Origin: Karalla daura
Lineage: Eukaryota > Chordata > Actinopteri > Chaetodontiformes > Leiognathidae
Length of the DNA: 64,000 bases
Assembly: GCA_029224185.1 (NCBI GenBank)
Contig: CM055191.1
Coordinates: 20,783,760-20,847,759 of the forward strand
Direction of reading: 5' to 3'
Shown here: piece by piece, positions 23,281 to 36,560 of the stretch
How positions within the stretch are numbered: position 1 is the stretch's first letter
Layout of the letters: each line of letters starts with the position of its first letter
Notes under the pieces: model-generated
Seen by the model: only the letters and a program-made list of their open reading frames with translations
The model's database searches: none
What the model was told of the DNA's origin: nothing
Position numbers and translations under genes: made by a program

Positions 23281-23339
23281 AGAGGCGAGGGCCACGGATC
23301 AGGAACCAGGCTCCCGAGGGACGGAGCAGGTGCAGCCTG

Positions 23340-23600
23340 TGAGCGAGGCCTTTGGGCCTGAAGGGGCTGCCAGAGCTTAAAACAATCTGCATTGCTCCTT
23401 TTTTAATTTGGCTGTGCGAGCAGCCCACCCTCCACTCTGACGGTCTCTGCCGCTCCCTCTGCTTAACAGATCAGCGATCCACAAAGAGGGGTAAACACAC
23501 ACGGAGCAAAATTAAAATCGGAACTCCCCTGGCACGGCAAAACAAATTAGTGCAAACAAATTACAGAGAGTCAACACACAAACAGTGGAGCATCTGTGGC
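23340..23600. promoter_or_regulatory. Candidate conserved non-coding element
   Basis: Complex unique sequence with AACAATCTGCATTG (SOX/POU-like), TTAATTTG and CAAATTAG motifs, following a purine-rich tract (22860-23330). Confidence 0.3.
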
Positions 23601-23849
23601 TCTCTGGACTACTGCAGCCGGTGGCTACCTCCCACACCACCTCCTCCGCCCCACCACCTATAGCGCATGTATACAATCAACTCTGTGTCAATCTCAGGCT
23701 GCTCTCAACATACTCTTTCCCAATCACAGGCTCCACAACAATACACAGCAATCCTCCATATGGGCATCACGTTCTAGGAACATCTCTCCCTTGTATGAGT
23801 GAAATCAGCTCCAGGAAGTTTGGGTGATTGATAAATGCTCAGTACGCTC

Positions 23850-23854
<5 letters not shown>

Positions 23855-23905
<51 letters not shown>
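23855..23905. repeat. (TG)n microsatellite
   Basis: Perfect run of about 25 units. Confidence 0.96.
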
Positions 23906-23908
<3 letters not shown>

Positions 23909-24840
23909 GCGTGTGTGTATGCATGTCAGACATAATTAGATGTACTGTAGACATGAAAACCAATTCTCTGTCTTGTTTTTGATCCTCAACGATTGTCTCT
24001 GTTTATATTAACATCAGAGCAGAAATAAGGTGAGGTTGAGTTAGGTGTCAGAGTTTGGTGATTAATAAGTTTGATCAATTTCACTTCATCCTATGGTGGA
24101 CATTAACAACACTACCAAACTCCATGACATTACATCCAAACGATGTTGAGAAATGAACATTTATTTTAAATAGTGGCTATGTGATATATAGGTTATATTG
24201 TTTTTTTCCCCGTTATTTTCCTATTTTCACAGGTCATACTATTAATGTTATCATTATTTGCTTCAAAGAACTGTATGAAATTAATAAACTTGAAAGAGCA
24301 GAAAGAGAAGGAGATCTGGAACCCTGCAGGTAGCCCAAAGTTTTCTAGACTGATGGATTGTGGGGGTGAGATAGTCCTATTGGATAGGCTTGGTTTAATG
24401 GTGTGTTCTTCAGCATCTTACGTGTCCAAGAACCTCTCTACTGTGACTACGTCTTACCAGGCCGACACCTTTGTAGTCCATAGATCGCACAGAATTTATA
24501 GTTAAAGCTGAGAAAAAAAAAGCACAATTATAAATCTGTCTGTGATGTCAACACTGCAGACACCACGTTGAATCTTTAATACACAGCACAATCAGGTCTT
24601 GGTCTTTTGAGTTGGGCTGCAGATTGTAACTTGTTGAAACCTGAGTCAGATTCAGCACTGATCAATGAGTCAGGCAGACTACAACAACATATATATGTAA
24701 ACCACACCTCTGTCTCTGCTGTCAACTACTGGGGACAGAGGAGAGGGTGGGACGAGGACACACCATGGTAGGTGTAGCACTGAAGTGGAGACAGTCATGT
24801 CAACCGCAGTTTTGCTCATGATTTATTGGCCTTCATTCTC

Positions 24841-24965
24841 ATCCATTCATTTTCTTAAACTGCTTTAGACCTTAGCCGTGTTGCTGTTGAGGTCGGTCTG
24901 CTGGAGCCCACCCTGGTGCATAGTCAGTACGAATGACCACCAATCAAAGCAAGAACCCTTTCATT
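24841..24965. repeat. Teleost dispersed repeat copy
   Basis: ATCCATTCATTTTCTTAAAC, then TGCTTTAGACC ... GAGGTCGGTCTGCTGGAGCC matches the start of a very common fish repeat ('CCATTCATTTTCTATACCGCTTATCC ... GGGTCGCGGGGGGCTGGAGCC'). Diverged, non-coding. Confidence 0.6.
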
Positions 24966-25144
24966 AGAGTTAATGGGGTAACTAAAAAGAAAAATTATAG
25001 CATAACTCACAGCATGCACGGCTCACCACACAGCTCTAATGTCTGTCCTCATCGCTCGTCAATTAATGCGAACATTTAGTCAATGTCTAAGTATCGGTGT
25101 AATTTTACCGGATTTATGTTTCATATGTATCTCCACTGTTGCAG

Positions 25145-25147
<3 letters not shown>

Positions 25148-25189
<42 letters not shown>
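25148..25189. repeat. (TG)n microsatellite
   Basis: Perfect run of about 21 units. Confidence 0.96.
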
Positions 25190-25190
<1 letters not shown>

Positions 25191-25631
25191 TTTCTCTTTG
25201 TGTGAGCTCAGTCGGTGCTGGTTGGCCCTCTCCCCTGGCCCTGTGGCCCCTCTGGCCCTCTGGCAGTGGCTATGGCCTGTCCATCTGCCTCCTACTGTCT
25301 GGGTCTGGTGGGACAGGGGCAATGGGAGACCCCCCACAGCCCTCTCAGACCTCCTCCCCTTCACCACACTACCCCCATCAGCCCCCAGGCCAGCTGCTCA
25401 GGCTCCAGAATCTGCCCGCCGCTGCCAGGTGGGCCCCAGGACACGCAGTTGGACCCCTTCACTTACACACGTACATGATGGAGCACACACACACACATGC
25501 ACATACACACGCACACACATGCACAAACACACTCTCACAATACCAACACATATGCTCAGTAAGCCTCTTTACAAATGGAAGCCATGCAACACACATGGTT
25601 ACATGGGTGGCCAACATGAAAAAAAGCTCTC

Positions 25632-25632
25632 C

Positions 25633-25683
<51 letters not shown>
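25632..25683. repeat. (CT)n-(CA)n compound microsatellite
   Basis: CT run passing into a CA run. Confidence 0.93.
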
Positions 25684-25685
<2 letters not shown>

Positions 25686-27649
25686 CCCTTGCCTGCTCAG
25701 GTGTTCCCACAGCACCCGATAATGGTCTGAGTTCACAGGGGTGGGACACCAACAGGTGGCGCTGTTTTCTTTACTAATTACAGCTTTATTTATTCATTGG
25801 CATGTGAAAGCTTCCAGATGACTTTGGCTGGCCTGCTCATTTACAGGATAAAAGCCAGTCTGTGTGTGCGGGTGTGTTCGTGTGTTTGTGTGTATTTCTA
25901 CTTGTGTGTGTGTCTGTGTGTGAGAGAGAGAAAAACGTGGTGTGTTTTGCAGGATGCTTTCTTCTCTCCTGTGGGACACAAAAGCATCACCTGCCTCTTA
26001 GCGGTGACAAAACTGTGTACTTTGCAGGATTTTTACTCTTGGGCAGGTGATGATTTTCTTAACCAGGAATAATGAATTGTGTTAGATGGTGCAATGTTGT
26101 TTCCTGAGCTCATAATGAACTGATAAACCCGTGGGCAAATACAGGCTTGTCCATGCACGATCCACACTGTGTCCAGTGTGGATTGTTGTGGGGTTTTTTT
26201 GTATGGATTTTTTAGGGTGCTGTCATCACATCTTCAAAAAATGTATCTTAATAACTACACTTAAAATAAACAAACCAGCCAACGATGCTTCATTCTACTA
26301 CAGTTTATCCTGCTCAGACCCCTGACTCTTCTGATACTCTTCTATGATAACAAGCGGTCCACATTTAATCCAAAAGTGGGACATCTTCCCCTATGTCTTT
26401 GCTTCAGCCACCAGTGTGAGGCAGAGATGACTTTGTGGGCTTTTCTCTGACTTACAGGGCTTATGAATAAACCCTCACAAATCAAATACCTATATGCTGC
26501 TTTCCCCTACGCTGTGGACTCTTCAAGATTCACTGGCTGGATAAACATTCTGCTAAATTCATCTCAAATAATTGCAACTGCTGTCAAGCTCCAAAAGCAA
26601 CTCTAAATATTAGCTCATCCACTTGTTTTTATGCACATTTTCAACGAAAAATAACATTGACAAGGTTTCTCTTAGTAATGCCGACTAAATAAACTTTGAC
26701 AAAGTGGATTAGAAGCTCGCTTAAGCAAAACTGATGTTGCTTTTACATGAAACAATCATATATGTCACATTTACAAATCTGAAACCTGGCTTACTATCAA
26801 AACTGGTGATCTGTCAGTAGCCATGCAGATACACAGCAACATGTCTCATGAACATGAGGCCGACATTCACTCTCCTCTTAGCTCTGTTTTTACCCTTCAC
26901 AAAAGCACCGAGGAGAAACATCTGGCTCTATAGCTGCTCCATATGTTCGCTACACAGCCTCTAACTGTCTGCTTGCTGCTAAATAGGTAGCAGGACGGTG
27001 GAGAAGATCATTTTTACCAAGAACAGTTAGAGTCTGTGGCAGGGGAACAGCCTGAGCCTTCGCACCAGACTAAAACGTATAAGCTGGAGGCCAGGAAATC
27101 ACGACAATGCAGTGAATCTGCATGAATCTGTAGAGATGAGGGGAAGTGCAGTGGCTTCATCATGGTCACATAAAAGAAGTCATTTTATAACAATAGTCAT
27201 CATAATGGCTTCATTTCTTTTTTTCTAAGCCTCAATCCTGCACTTTTAAGTCTCTCTCGGCATGTGCGTCTGCCTACATGCCAGATGTTCCTCGCCTGCG
27301 TGAGGTGTGAAGGGAACCTCACTTCCGCTCTCCTTCACTCCCCCCTCTCCGATTGCTGTCGATCCTCAAACTGTTCAATGCTTCAAACTTCTCGTCAACT
27401 TTCCTTCACTTTTGGGATCCTTGGAGACGGGGGGGGTGAGTCACGGAGTCTCCTGATACCGCGATGTGTTGTCAACAGAGAGCCAGAGACAACACCACGG
27501 ACCCGACCCTATCATAGCTTCCCTTCTGTCGAGCCATTATCTTCCTCCCACATGCCCTTCTTTGCCTTTTCTCTCCTTTTCCCTCCCCTCGCCTTCCTCT
27601 GGATGTTATCTACAGCCGCTTATGCCCTAATACCCCAATTGTTGTACTC

Positions 27650-28010
27650 CAAAAACCATAATTAGCAATCCCAAACGAGACTGAGGGGCGAATTTAACAG
27701 CTTTCTTCTGATGTGTTTCCCCCCCTTTTTTCTCTTTATCTCCCCCTCCTTTTTTCATAAGAGCAAAGAGAGGTGGATGGAGGGAGGGGAGGGGGGGTCG
27801 GGGAGGTATTGGCAAAGCCTCTTTAAACTCTGTGGTATTATGGAGGATTATTTTGTGCCGAGATCCTGGCTTGTGTGTCTGTTTTTTTCTCTCCTCTCCT
27901 TTTCTCTTCCTGGTTGTGGCAGACACGCTAGGTAAACAGTTTGTGTCACACTTGATTGCATTTGAGAAATTAAAAAACAGGAATGACAATAGGCCAGGGT
28001 TGGGGATGAG
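27650..28010. promoter_or_regulatory. Candidate conserved non-coding element
   Basis: Unique sequence around AGGGGCGAATTTAACAG and TGGTATTATGGAGGATTATT, split by pyrimidine and GGA tracts. Suggestive only. Confidence 0.25.
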
Positions 28011-29044
28011 GACTGGGGGGACACTGACACCATAAGACCCTAGCTCTTTGGGGACCCCTGGTACGCCGTATGACTGCGCGGCCCTCGCAGCCACAACAAT
28101 ACAAGACCTCGTCCTTCAGAGAACACTCCTCACTCCCAGTCTCTGAGTCTATCTGCACTGGGCCATCTGCTCTCCTTCTCTCTCCTCTTCCTCCACCGCC
28201 TCCTCCTCCTCCTCCTCCTCCATGACTCCTTTTGGAGAGACGGCGTGTTTGAATCTGGCTCAATTATTCAAGTGTTTACAAGCACAAACACTCTGCCAGG
28301 TTGGAGGTGTGTATGTGTGCGGGTGTGTTTTGTAGACATATTCCCCTTGTGACTCGCATACAGTCTGTGTACATACACATAGACAGTGCAACATCTGTGC
28401 CTGTCACTGAAATCAGAGCAAAAGTTAGACTCAAGCAAGTCATTGGGTGTACACTGACTAAAGCTCAGCAGAGCAAAATGTTGCTAAAAAGCTCCAGTGG
28501 AAAATGTAAATCTCTGATATAGATTAGGAGGTGGCTGTGAACACAGCTTGAGATGGTCTATCACTGGAACTCACATCTCTGTGCTGGGGGATTAAGGCAG
28601 CGCAGTTAGGATCCGTCCCTACAGAGGGCAGTGTGATACTACAAAAGAAAACCGTCTCGGCGTCATGTGTTCAAAGACAACATCAAGCACTGGCTCCATG
28701 GAGAGGTGGAACCATTGGTGTTCAGTGTATAAATATTTCTCTGCCGGTTCATATGGTAAATGTCTCCAGCTTTAAACAGGAGCGACCACAGGCGGCAAGT
28801 CCAACCTGGTTAAATGTCAAGATAAGATCAGGAGATTCCTTTATCGGTCCCACGGGGGGAGGGAATTTTAAAAGTTAAAGAGGTCACACACTCGCATTTA
28901 AGGTGTGGAGTTCTGCACAGTCAGTGGAGCTTACACATACAGCATATCTTCTCGTCTTGCGGCCTTTTCTGGGGTACATTCAGGAGCAAGTCATGCTCTG
29001 ATTTAAGATTCATCCATCTGACTCATCTAACTCTCACTGCTTCC

Positions 29045-29122
29045 ACTGGAGCCTATTTCTAGCACACATAGGGCAAAGGCAAGGAGTACGCTCTGAACAG
29101 GTCTCCAGTCCAGCAATTTAGA
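29045..29122. repeat. Teleost dispersed repeat fragment
   Basis: ACTGGAGCCTATTTCTAGCA, then AGGGCAAAGGCAAGGAGTAC and GAACAGGTCTCCAGTCC matches the internal part of the fish repeat also seen at 24841. Confidence 0.6.
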
Positions 29123-29559
29123 GCTGAGCTGTGTTTCCCATGATTGAGATAAATGTTTTTAAAACTTTCGTATCAAAAGTAAAAGCCAAAGCAGTGGCCA
29201 AACCTGAAGTGCGGACTTCGCCAATTAAAGTTTGCAACATAAAGAGGCAGACATAAAATGCAGCCGCAGCTCAATCTAAAATCAGTCTACACACAACTTT
29301 TCAAATGTGAACTTCAAGTGTCACCTCATGCTAAAGTCTCATGCTAATACATAACTCACTTTACAGATCAATACAATGGAGACTGGAGAAAATACACAAC
29401 TTTGAGACTACACCATTCAAAAATAAAGCAGAAACAAAAGAGCGCAGGGTAGCACACCAGTGTATTGGTTAACCTATCAGCATCACAGTGTGCCTCACTG
29501 TAGCTCAGGAGGTGATAACATAGAGATCATTGATCTTCTCATTCCTGGTGCTGTATCCG

Positions 29560-30340
29560 CAGCTCCCACACTGCGGTGACCGTTGAGGGAGGCTGGTTCA
29601 ACTGTTCCAAGCAAGTTGGCGTCTGCCCCACACACCCATGCCCTGTTCCATTTCCTCCGGTCTTCGTTTTGTGTCGGAGCGTTTCCTGGTGGCCGGCCAG
29701 AGCCAAACGCGGGCACCAACCTATTTATCACCCGGGGCTCTCTTGCCTGTGTTTGCGCTCTCCCCGTGTTACAATCAATCATGTTTAATTCAACGGGCCC
29801 TTCGCTCCGCCACAAAAACCCAAAAAACCCGGAGCTCTCCGACGCGCGTTCAGCCCGCGCAGCCGTCGCGATCACTTGCCTCCGACAATTTAGCAGGAGT
29901 GAACCTGAGACAGGTTCCACCCAGACTGTCACACGTCACGCCTCCGTCGAGGGACCAGCCTGCGCCCCGGCCTGCCTGCAGCTCGCGGGCCTCCCCCTAA
30001 TATATAATCTGTTGTTATACTGTCACCGCGAGGAGCACAGCCAACCCCGCTGAGATGCCGCCGAAATTCATTAATCTAATTAAATATGTCGTATTGCCCA
30101 AATGAGACGCCGGCGTGGCTTTGCTGCGGGATAAGAGCAAAGTAAGGCTGGGTCCCACAAGAGCGGCACACAGCCGACGTGCGCTGACGCGACTGCGCTT
30201 CATTACACTCTTAATTACCTATTGTTTCTAACTAGTTGGTGGCGTTTTAATGAGAATCTACAGGCAGTTAAATGTAATCTAAATTTTCTAATCTACTGGT
30301 CCATTACCAAGGAGTCAAAATGTTATTGGTTTTGTGAGTA
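29560..30340. promoter_or_regulatory. Candidate conserved non-coding element, homeodomain-motif rich
   Basis: Unique block with two TAATTA sites (30077-30082, 30212-30217), several ATTA/TAAT cores, and GTTTAATTCAACGG. This is the type of composition seen at vertebrate developmental enhancers. Conservation itself was not tested. Confidence 0.4.
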
Positions 30341-30603
30341 ATCAGACTTTTAAATGGTGCTGATATCACTCCCGGAGGGCAAGGAGTGGGTTTCGACTGT
30401 GTAATTGAATTCTGTTTTTTTTTTTTTTTTACGCTCCCTCTTTCCTTCTTCTCCCTCCTCTTCTTCTTCTCGCTCTTCTTTCTCGGGGAAGATTTCTCTG
30501 TTGCGGCTGGTCGCTCGGGTCGAGGAGCATGTCTGCGGTTCCGGTCGGATCACAAGGTTTTTCCGCTCATGGGTCACCATGGCGACCCCTTCAAGAAAAC
30601 GCG

Positions 30604-30605
<2 letters not shown>

Positions 30606-30641
<36 letters not shown>
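30606..30641. repeat. (TG)n microsatellite
   Basis: Perfect run of about 18 units. Confidence 0.95.
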
Positions 30642-30643
<2 letters not shown>

Positions 30644-30774
30644 TTTATGCAGACAGTGAGTGCGCGTCTGTGTGTGTGTGTGTGCGTGCATGCATTTTTG
30701 TGTGTGTTTCTGTGTTTGTGCCCCAGTCAGCCACAGTGCTCTGCTGTGCTGTCACCTGCAGCCAGATAAGCCAA

Positions 30775-31020
30775 AGGATTTATCGCCCGGTGAATTGCCT
30801 TTGAGTGGTGGATAAAATGGCTCCAATACATTCTCATATGAAAACGCTGCGAGGTTAATGAGAGCCAAATTCACAGAGGGCTAAATCTATTAGGTTTTCA
30901 TGGATGGAATCAATCAACATGCACCACACCGGCTGATTTGTCATATTGAAGCATTGCCCGTTTGAATTCCAAAACACAATCCTCCTCGTGGAATGATTCA
31001 CTCTGATTTTGATTGCCTCT
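30775..31020. promoter_or_regulatory. Candidate conserved non-coding element
   Basis: Unique sequence with AGGTTAATGAGAGC, GGAATCAATCAACATG (PBX/HOX-like) and GATTTGTCATATTG motifs. Confidence 0.35.
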
Positions 31021-31222
31021 TCATCAAGAAGATGACAGCTATGAACTAATTTTCTTTTCTATCATGTTACACACTTATTAGCTGCGGCTGTCCTTGGTCG
31101 ATGACTGATTCTCTCCTTTTATGCAGCTACAGTCGGATTTTCCTCAGGTCTGTTCACACAGTCATAGTGCTCTTGTATTCTTTTTTTTTTTCAGTCAAAT
31201 TATTTTGGTTTCAGAGGTTTTC

Positions 31223-31230
31223 ATTTGCAT
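31223..31230 (-). promoter_or_regulatory. POU octamer ATTTGCAT
   Basis: Exact octamer (ATGCAAAT on the minus strand), one of a group in the desert. Confidence 0.3.
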
Positions 31231-32089
31231 AAAGGATTAGCCCTTGACCAAAAAAAAGATTTAATAAATGTGATTATGTGATATGTATTATGTTCTTGAG
31301 ATGGATTTTTTTCTGATATTGCGATGCTGCTTAGAGTGGTTTCACACCTGAACATCCTCAATTAGACATCATTGAAAGAAGTCAAGCCCTGAGAATTTCC
31401 CTGTTCACTTTGTTTCACGGTCTTATTTGGACTGCTACTGCCACATATCCATGCTAAAGATGCCAGTTACTTTATCTGAGCTCATCTGAGACTGCGAAGC
31501 AGGGGAAATCAGTCAGCCAGGCTCAGGCCAAAAGTAGAACAAATCTGCCTACCAGTGCCTCTAAATCTCACTAACAAGTGTTTTTATTTTGCTTCTTTAA
31601 TCCTCACAAAGGACAAAGTGGGCTTCTAGTGGTTTGGTGCCAGACTTTTTCTTGGCCAGGTGCAGTCACACACAGTCTCAGTCGTGATGACAAAACTACG
31701 GCAGCGTTTGGTTTCATATGCCGTTTCACCCGAACTAAATGAGTGAGATACGACGTGGTAACTGGTCCATGGTAGAGGTGGTGCAGCTGACCAGTGTTTG
31801 TGCTAGGCTAAGCTAACCGCCTGTTGGCATCAGTGGCGTGTTTACCAGCCACACAAAAACTGGAACTGATCTTCTGCTCGCACACTCAGAGGGTGCATGA
31901 AAGAGTTCCAGGAATTGCGAACTATTTCTTTTACATATCACACAAACAGACAAATTGGAAATCTAGTATCTGGCCGAGATGAGAACATAAATTCTTTTCT
32001 GATGCCAAATTGTAGTGATGAGTGCGTTTGTGTCTGGTGAGCCAGGAGGTTCATTATTGTTCCGCGCGTTAGTCGTGGGGCTGATGAAG

Positions 32090-32530
32090 GGCTTCCAGCA
32101 GCTCGGGAGTCCGTCTGATTCTTCACATCTTTGTTCAGCGGCTCCTTTCAGACGGCACCGCGTACGGCATGAGAGGGAGCCGCCGCCGCCGCCGCCGCTT
32201 TATTCTCTGTGCGCCGGACGCCGCGACGCTCCGCCAGAGGAAATGTCTAATCATCGCAGATGAAAAAAAAAAAAAGCCCTAGAAAGATGCATTTGTCTTG
32301 GGCGGCTCTCGCGCTTCCCTCTCGTCGCCGTGATGGATGACAACCTTGGTGCTGAGTGTGTGTGTTTGTCTATCGCAGCGGTGCAAAGTGACCAGGGACA
32401 GGCGCCAACAGAAGAAGGCCCTGTCCCCCAACTAATGAGCAGCATTATTCAAATGGAGTCTTTGTTGTCAGTGCACTGTGCTGTTGTCCGCACGCTGCTG
32501 TCGCAGGCACCATCGCCTGACGCGCCGCTC
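32090..32530. promoter_or_regulatory. Candidate conserved non-coding element
   Basis: Unique GC-moderate block with GTCTAATCATCGCAGATG, CAACTAATGAGCAGC and TTATTCAAATGG (POU-like) motifs around a CCG run. Confidence 0.3.
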
Positions 32531-33329
32531 CCTCATTCTGATGCTCTATCAGTTCATCCCGCTCTCCGGTGCACGTGGAGGGAAGAGGAGACACCTTGAA
32601 ACCGCTGTTGGCGCCGCGCCGGTGATTACGGGACGCAGGATCAATGGTCTCATCCTCTAAAAACAGTTAAAGGGACGATTTTGGGGAGCCTTAAAGGGTG
32701 CAGGTGAAAGCGCGGGATTACCCTCTGAGCTGCCGTACGCGGTGTCAGTGCAGGATCAAGCGGTAGGTGGGCGCCGGGCGAAAGGCACAAAACAGACAGC
32801 AAACACAAAATGTCAACAAATAGAGGAATATCACCCAGTTTGTCGATCACACTGTGGAGTCACACGGAAAAAAAAAAGACAGAGAGAAAAAAACTGCGAA
32901 GCTTTCAAGGCCTTCGCCAGCTGACAGGAGGAGCAGCGGTGAATAAAGGAGCAGAGGGGGAAAAAAAAAGAGAAAGGCAGTCGAAGGAGGAAAATCGGCC
33001 TTTCGACAAAGGAGGAAGAGGGGGGGGGGGGACGGGAAGGCAGCTTGCTGGAGGAAGCTTGTCCAACTGAGCCCATCTCCAGCTGTCACAAATCATTTCT
33101 GCTCGGGAAGTGAGGGGAGGCGAAATGTCAAAATATTTGAATAAATTCCACAGAAGCCTGTTGAGAGAGGGGCGGCGCGGTGAGAGGGGTATTGTTGGCG
33201 CAAATGGGGTGGAGAGGGGATGAGAGAGTCGGGGAATAAAAAAAAGGTGGGGCTGGTGGGGGGGGGGGCGGTGGCGGAGGGAGGGGGTGTGGAGGGGGGG
33301 GGTGGGTTGCATGAGAAATAACCTCGGAA

Positions 33330-33630
33330 GGCCCGAGGAGCGAGGAAGACGAGCTAAATGGAAATCAAAGGTTTGGCCGCCGCGGTTATGTTTTGGCTCA
33401 TTTTAAACAATTTCCTCCCAAGGCTTAGACCGCTGATAATGACACTGACTGCACACAGAAATGCAGATAGCCTTTGCCTTCCCAGTGTCTGCACATTGCA
33501 CCGGAACCAGCTTGACTCTATAGCAAAGCCTCTGTTTGTCATATTGCACGTATGTCTTGTTATGTTTCTAAAGGATTGTTAATGTGAAATTATCAGTGAT
33601 GTATGTGTATGAATAATCGGTGACTCTCAT
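33330..33630. promoter_or_regulatory. Candidate conserved non-coding element
   Basis: Unique sequence with GAAATCAAAGGTTTGGCC (TCF/LEF-like ATCAAAG), CTGATAATGACACTGACTGC and ATAGCAAAGCC. Flanked on its left by a long poly-G/GGA region (33000-33310). Confidence 0.35.
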
Positions 33631-35179
33631 CATGCCACTGCAATTCTCCACATTGTAAGTATATTCGGCCACATGTTTTTGCACTGACATGCACGTCCAC
33701 TGGCAACGTTTTTAATGTCAGTTTCCATGTTGCACAACCATAAAGTGACATTTACGTGGCGTCCCTCTTTTCAGATGAGGAGGGGAACTCACTCTCCGCC
33801 ACTGAGACGGAGCGCTATCACGCCACGGTGCGTCAGCCCTGCGAGGGCAGCCGGCATTACAGAGATGTACAAAGATGAAACGCTTCTCCTGCCTCAGGTC
33901 TGATGAGTCTCAGCGCTTTGGTTTTGATCGTCTGAGCCAAACAACTGTGAACCTGTAAAACGAGACAGCGTTTCATTCTGAAGAGCATTGAGCGCAGTTC
34001 AGACCCTTTTATGTCATCTTTTTTTTTTCTATTCTCGGTATCACTTGAATCACTGCTATCCAGTGGAGATGGCCCGACACTTGGACATGTAATAAAGTGA
34101 CTGACTTGAGGGCAGTCTGCCTCTCCTGGCTTTAGGTAGGTGAGTCATACAGTAAAAGGACTGTCGCAGGCATTAAAGGCAGTTAGTCATGGTCTTCTGA
34201 GAACTTCACTGTGTAGTTTTTACAGTGACATCAGCTCCCCGCTCCTCCATCTCTGTGGTGGTGACTGTGCACACCTGGGTTGAACACCATCCAGACATCT
34301 ACAGCTACATCTAGTGTAATTATACAGTGGTCTGGAGTTCCAGGCCAACAATGCATCTACTTTCAGCCTTCGGTATTACATTTCATAACAATTCCCTACA
34401 GCATTAAATCATTTGATGAAGGGGGTATTCCACCAGTGGTCTGCAAAAAGTTCAATTTGCTTGTTACAGTGACTAATAGTATATGACAGAGGATGGATTT
34501 GTTCTGTTCCCAAACAGCTGTCTACCTTCTGAGACAATAAACCTGATGATGTCATCAGGATGATATCAGAAATCAAAGATGTTACAGTCTGGTAGGATGG
34601 AGTCCCACTAGCAGGGGGAATGCATCAACAGATCTAATAGTTGCATTATGAGACAGAATGGGACCCAGGAATATGTCTTCTACTCCACATCAGTATGTCT
34701 TGCACCACATAGCACTGTCAAAATAAGCATTTTTTTAACATAAGGATTGGAAAAAACAAAATGCGAAAAGAGAAATTCTATATGTTTATATCAAGAAACA
34801 AAAGTTTTATCCAAGCCAAGAGTATGCAGGACGTTATAGTGTTCAACAGCACACTTTGTCATGTATTATGTGTACAGCCATCACATCATTTCAACACGAG
34901 CTGCTTTATGGCAGTTCCATTTTGGGATGTATCGTTCAATTTTGTTCTTTGTGAATGGATTTGCGCGGTTATTGGGTTGGAAAACAGCTTAAAACAAATT
35001 TGACAACGCTGATCTCAAAATGTTTTGTCAAAAGTTTGTAGCAGTGTACAAGCACTACACGGATATCCCATGTTTTTTTTACATCGTAATTGAATATACC
35101 ATAATACTTCACGATTGTGATATATTTACAAATGATTAATTATCGATAGTAAAGCGGTTGTGTTGTTGTCTTTTCTTGC

Positions 35180-35560
35180 CCTGCAGGCCTGAACTTAAGC
35201 CAACATTATCATGAGCCGATGTTTAGTTTTGCCTAATTCCCTGCTGCCTTCCCATTAATATTTATGGCGCAAGGTGAAGAGTGAATTAAGGACAGGTTCT
35301 GGTGATAAAGGTCTGATGATGCTTGTTTGTTCAAAGTCTCTGGATGCATGTATTCTATCAGGCCGAGTGCATCGACTCTCTTTGTTCAGATGTTCCCCGG
35401 GGTGCATTGGAAGTCGCAGGGTCAGTGTCTCCTCTGTTTGCCTCTGAACTCACTAACACTGTATTTAATTAGGCCTCTAATCAGCCACTAAACACACAAT
35501 AAAATGAGACAATCTGTATCTGTTTACCTCCCTCTCAACTCCCGAACACACATACACACA
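35180..35560. promoter_or_regulatory. Candidate conserved non-coding element
   Basis: ACATTATCATGAGCCGATG, CCCATTAATATTTATGGCGC and TTTAATTAGGCCTCTAATCA give a dense homeodomain-type motif set. Confidence 0.4.
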
Positions 35561-35568
35561 CTCGGCAT

Positions 35569-35576
35569 ATTTGCAT
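35569..35576 (-). promoter_or_regulatory. POU octamer ATTTGCAT
   Basis: Exact octamer between two candidate conserved blocks, next to an A-rich run. Confidence 0.3.
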
Positions 35577-35629
35577 GTATAGTTGGTAAAAAAAAAAAAG
35601 AAAAAGAAAAAAAAAATCACTTATCAGGG

Positions 35630-36050
35630 AGAAAGATCAAGGTCATGACTCATCTTCACACCCGATTCCCTGAAACCAATTAAACTGTCGGTCGGTGAAG
35701 TTCAGTTGGAGGACACGGACTGGAAAACAATAGCAGATGACAGCTTTTCTCCGCTATCTCTGGCTGGGTTTTCTTGCAGCGGTAATTATATTTGCAGATT
35801 CTGTCATTAAGACTAAAAGGCTGGAGAACTTTCGCAATCAGGCGGATATATTCAAAACGTCCTCTTAATAGGCATTATCAGCGTTTGGAAACGGAGTCAG
35901 ATGTCAGAGATTGCCGCGCGAGGTCAGACCCGAGTGAAGCCTCGAATGACGGAGAAATGTGATCTGCAAGGCTAAATGAATCACGTGGGCTTCACGAGAC
36001 TCAAAAGTTATTAAAGTATTAGGAAACACTGGAAACTATAAACACATAAT
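35630..36050. promoter_or_regulatory. Candidate conserved non-coding element
   Basis: Unique block with CCAATTAAACTGTCG, GCGGTAATTATATTTGCAG and ATTCTGTCATTAAGAC. Confidence 0.4.
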
Positions 36051-36119
36051 GGGCGACTGATCACTCAGGATAACATATATATACAGTATATATATATATG
36101 TATATCCCGGTTCACTTTA

Positions 36120-36560
36120 TTCATTCATTGGCTCTGCCTTTCATTTGTCCTGCACTTTAGTCATTAACAATATACCTGCAGCTCTAATAACATTCCCGTC
36201 AGTCTCGGCGGTATTAACATTGAACACCACAGTGTTTAAGCAGTACCATGTTAAGTGCTAATCAACACAGCCCGCCGTTGCGTCCCGAGCACTCATCTTG
36301 AAGCAATGCTGCCTGATGGTGGTGCCACTACAGCTAGCCGTGGTCTCTCCATCGCGTGCGGATATTCAAATGTGATGCATTTCCTTATTGACTCTGACAC
36401 GCGGCAAACCTTTACAACAGAAGTGAAACATATATCACTACTTTCATACTTGGCTTCTTCCACTCTTGGAGCTTTAAACTTGCCCCCTGCTCTGTACTCT
36501 CTACTCGCTGATTAACAGCGGAAATAAATCTTCACTCGAGAGTGCGTGCCAGCCCCGCTC
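36120..36560. promoter_or_regulatory. Candidate conserved non-coding element
   Basis: Unique sequence with CTTTAGTCATTAACAAT, GGATATTCAAATGTGATGC (POU-like) and GCTGATTAACAGCGG. Confidence 0.3.
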
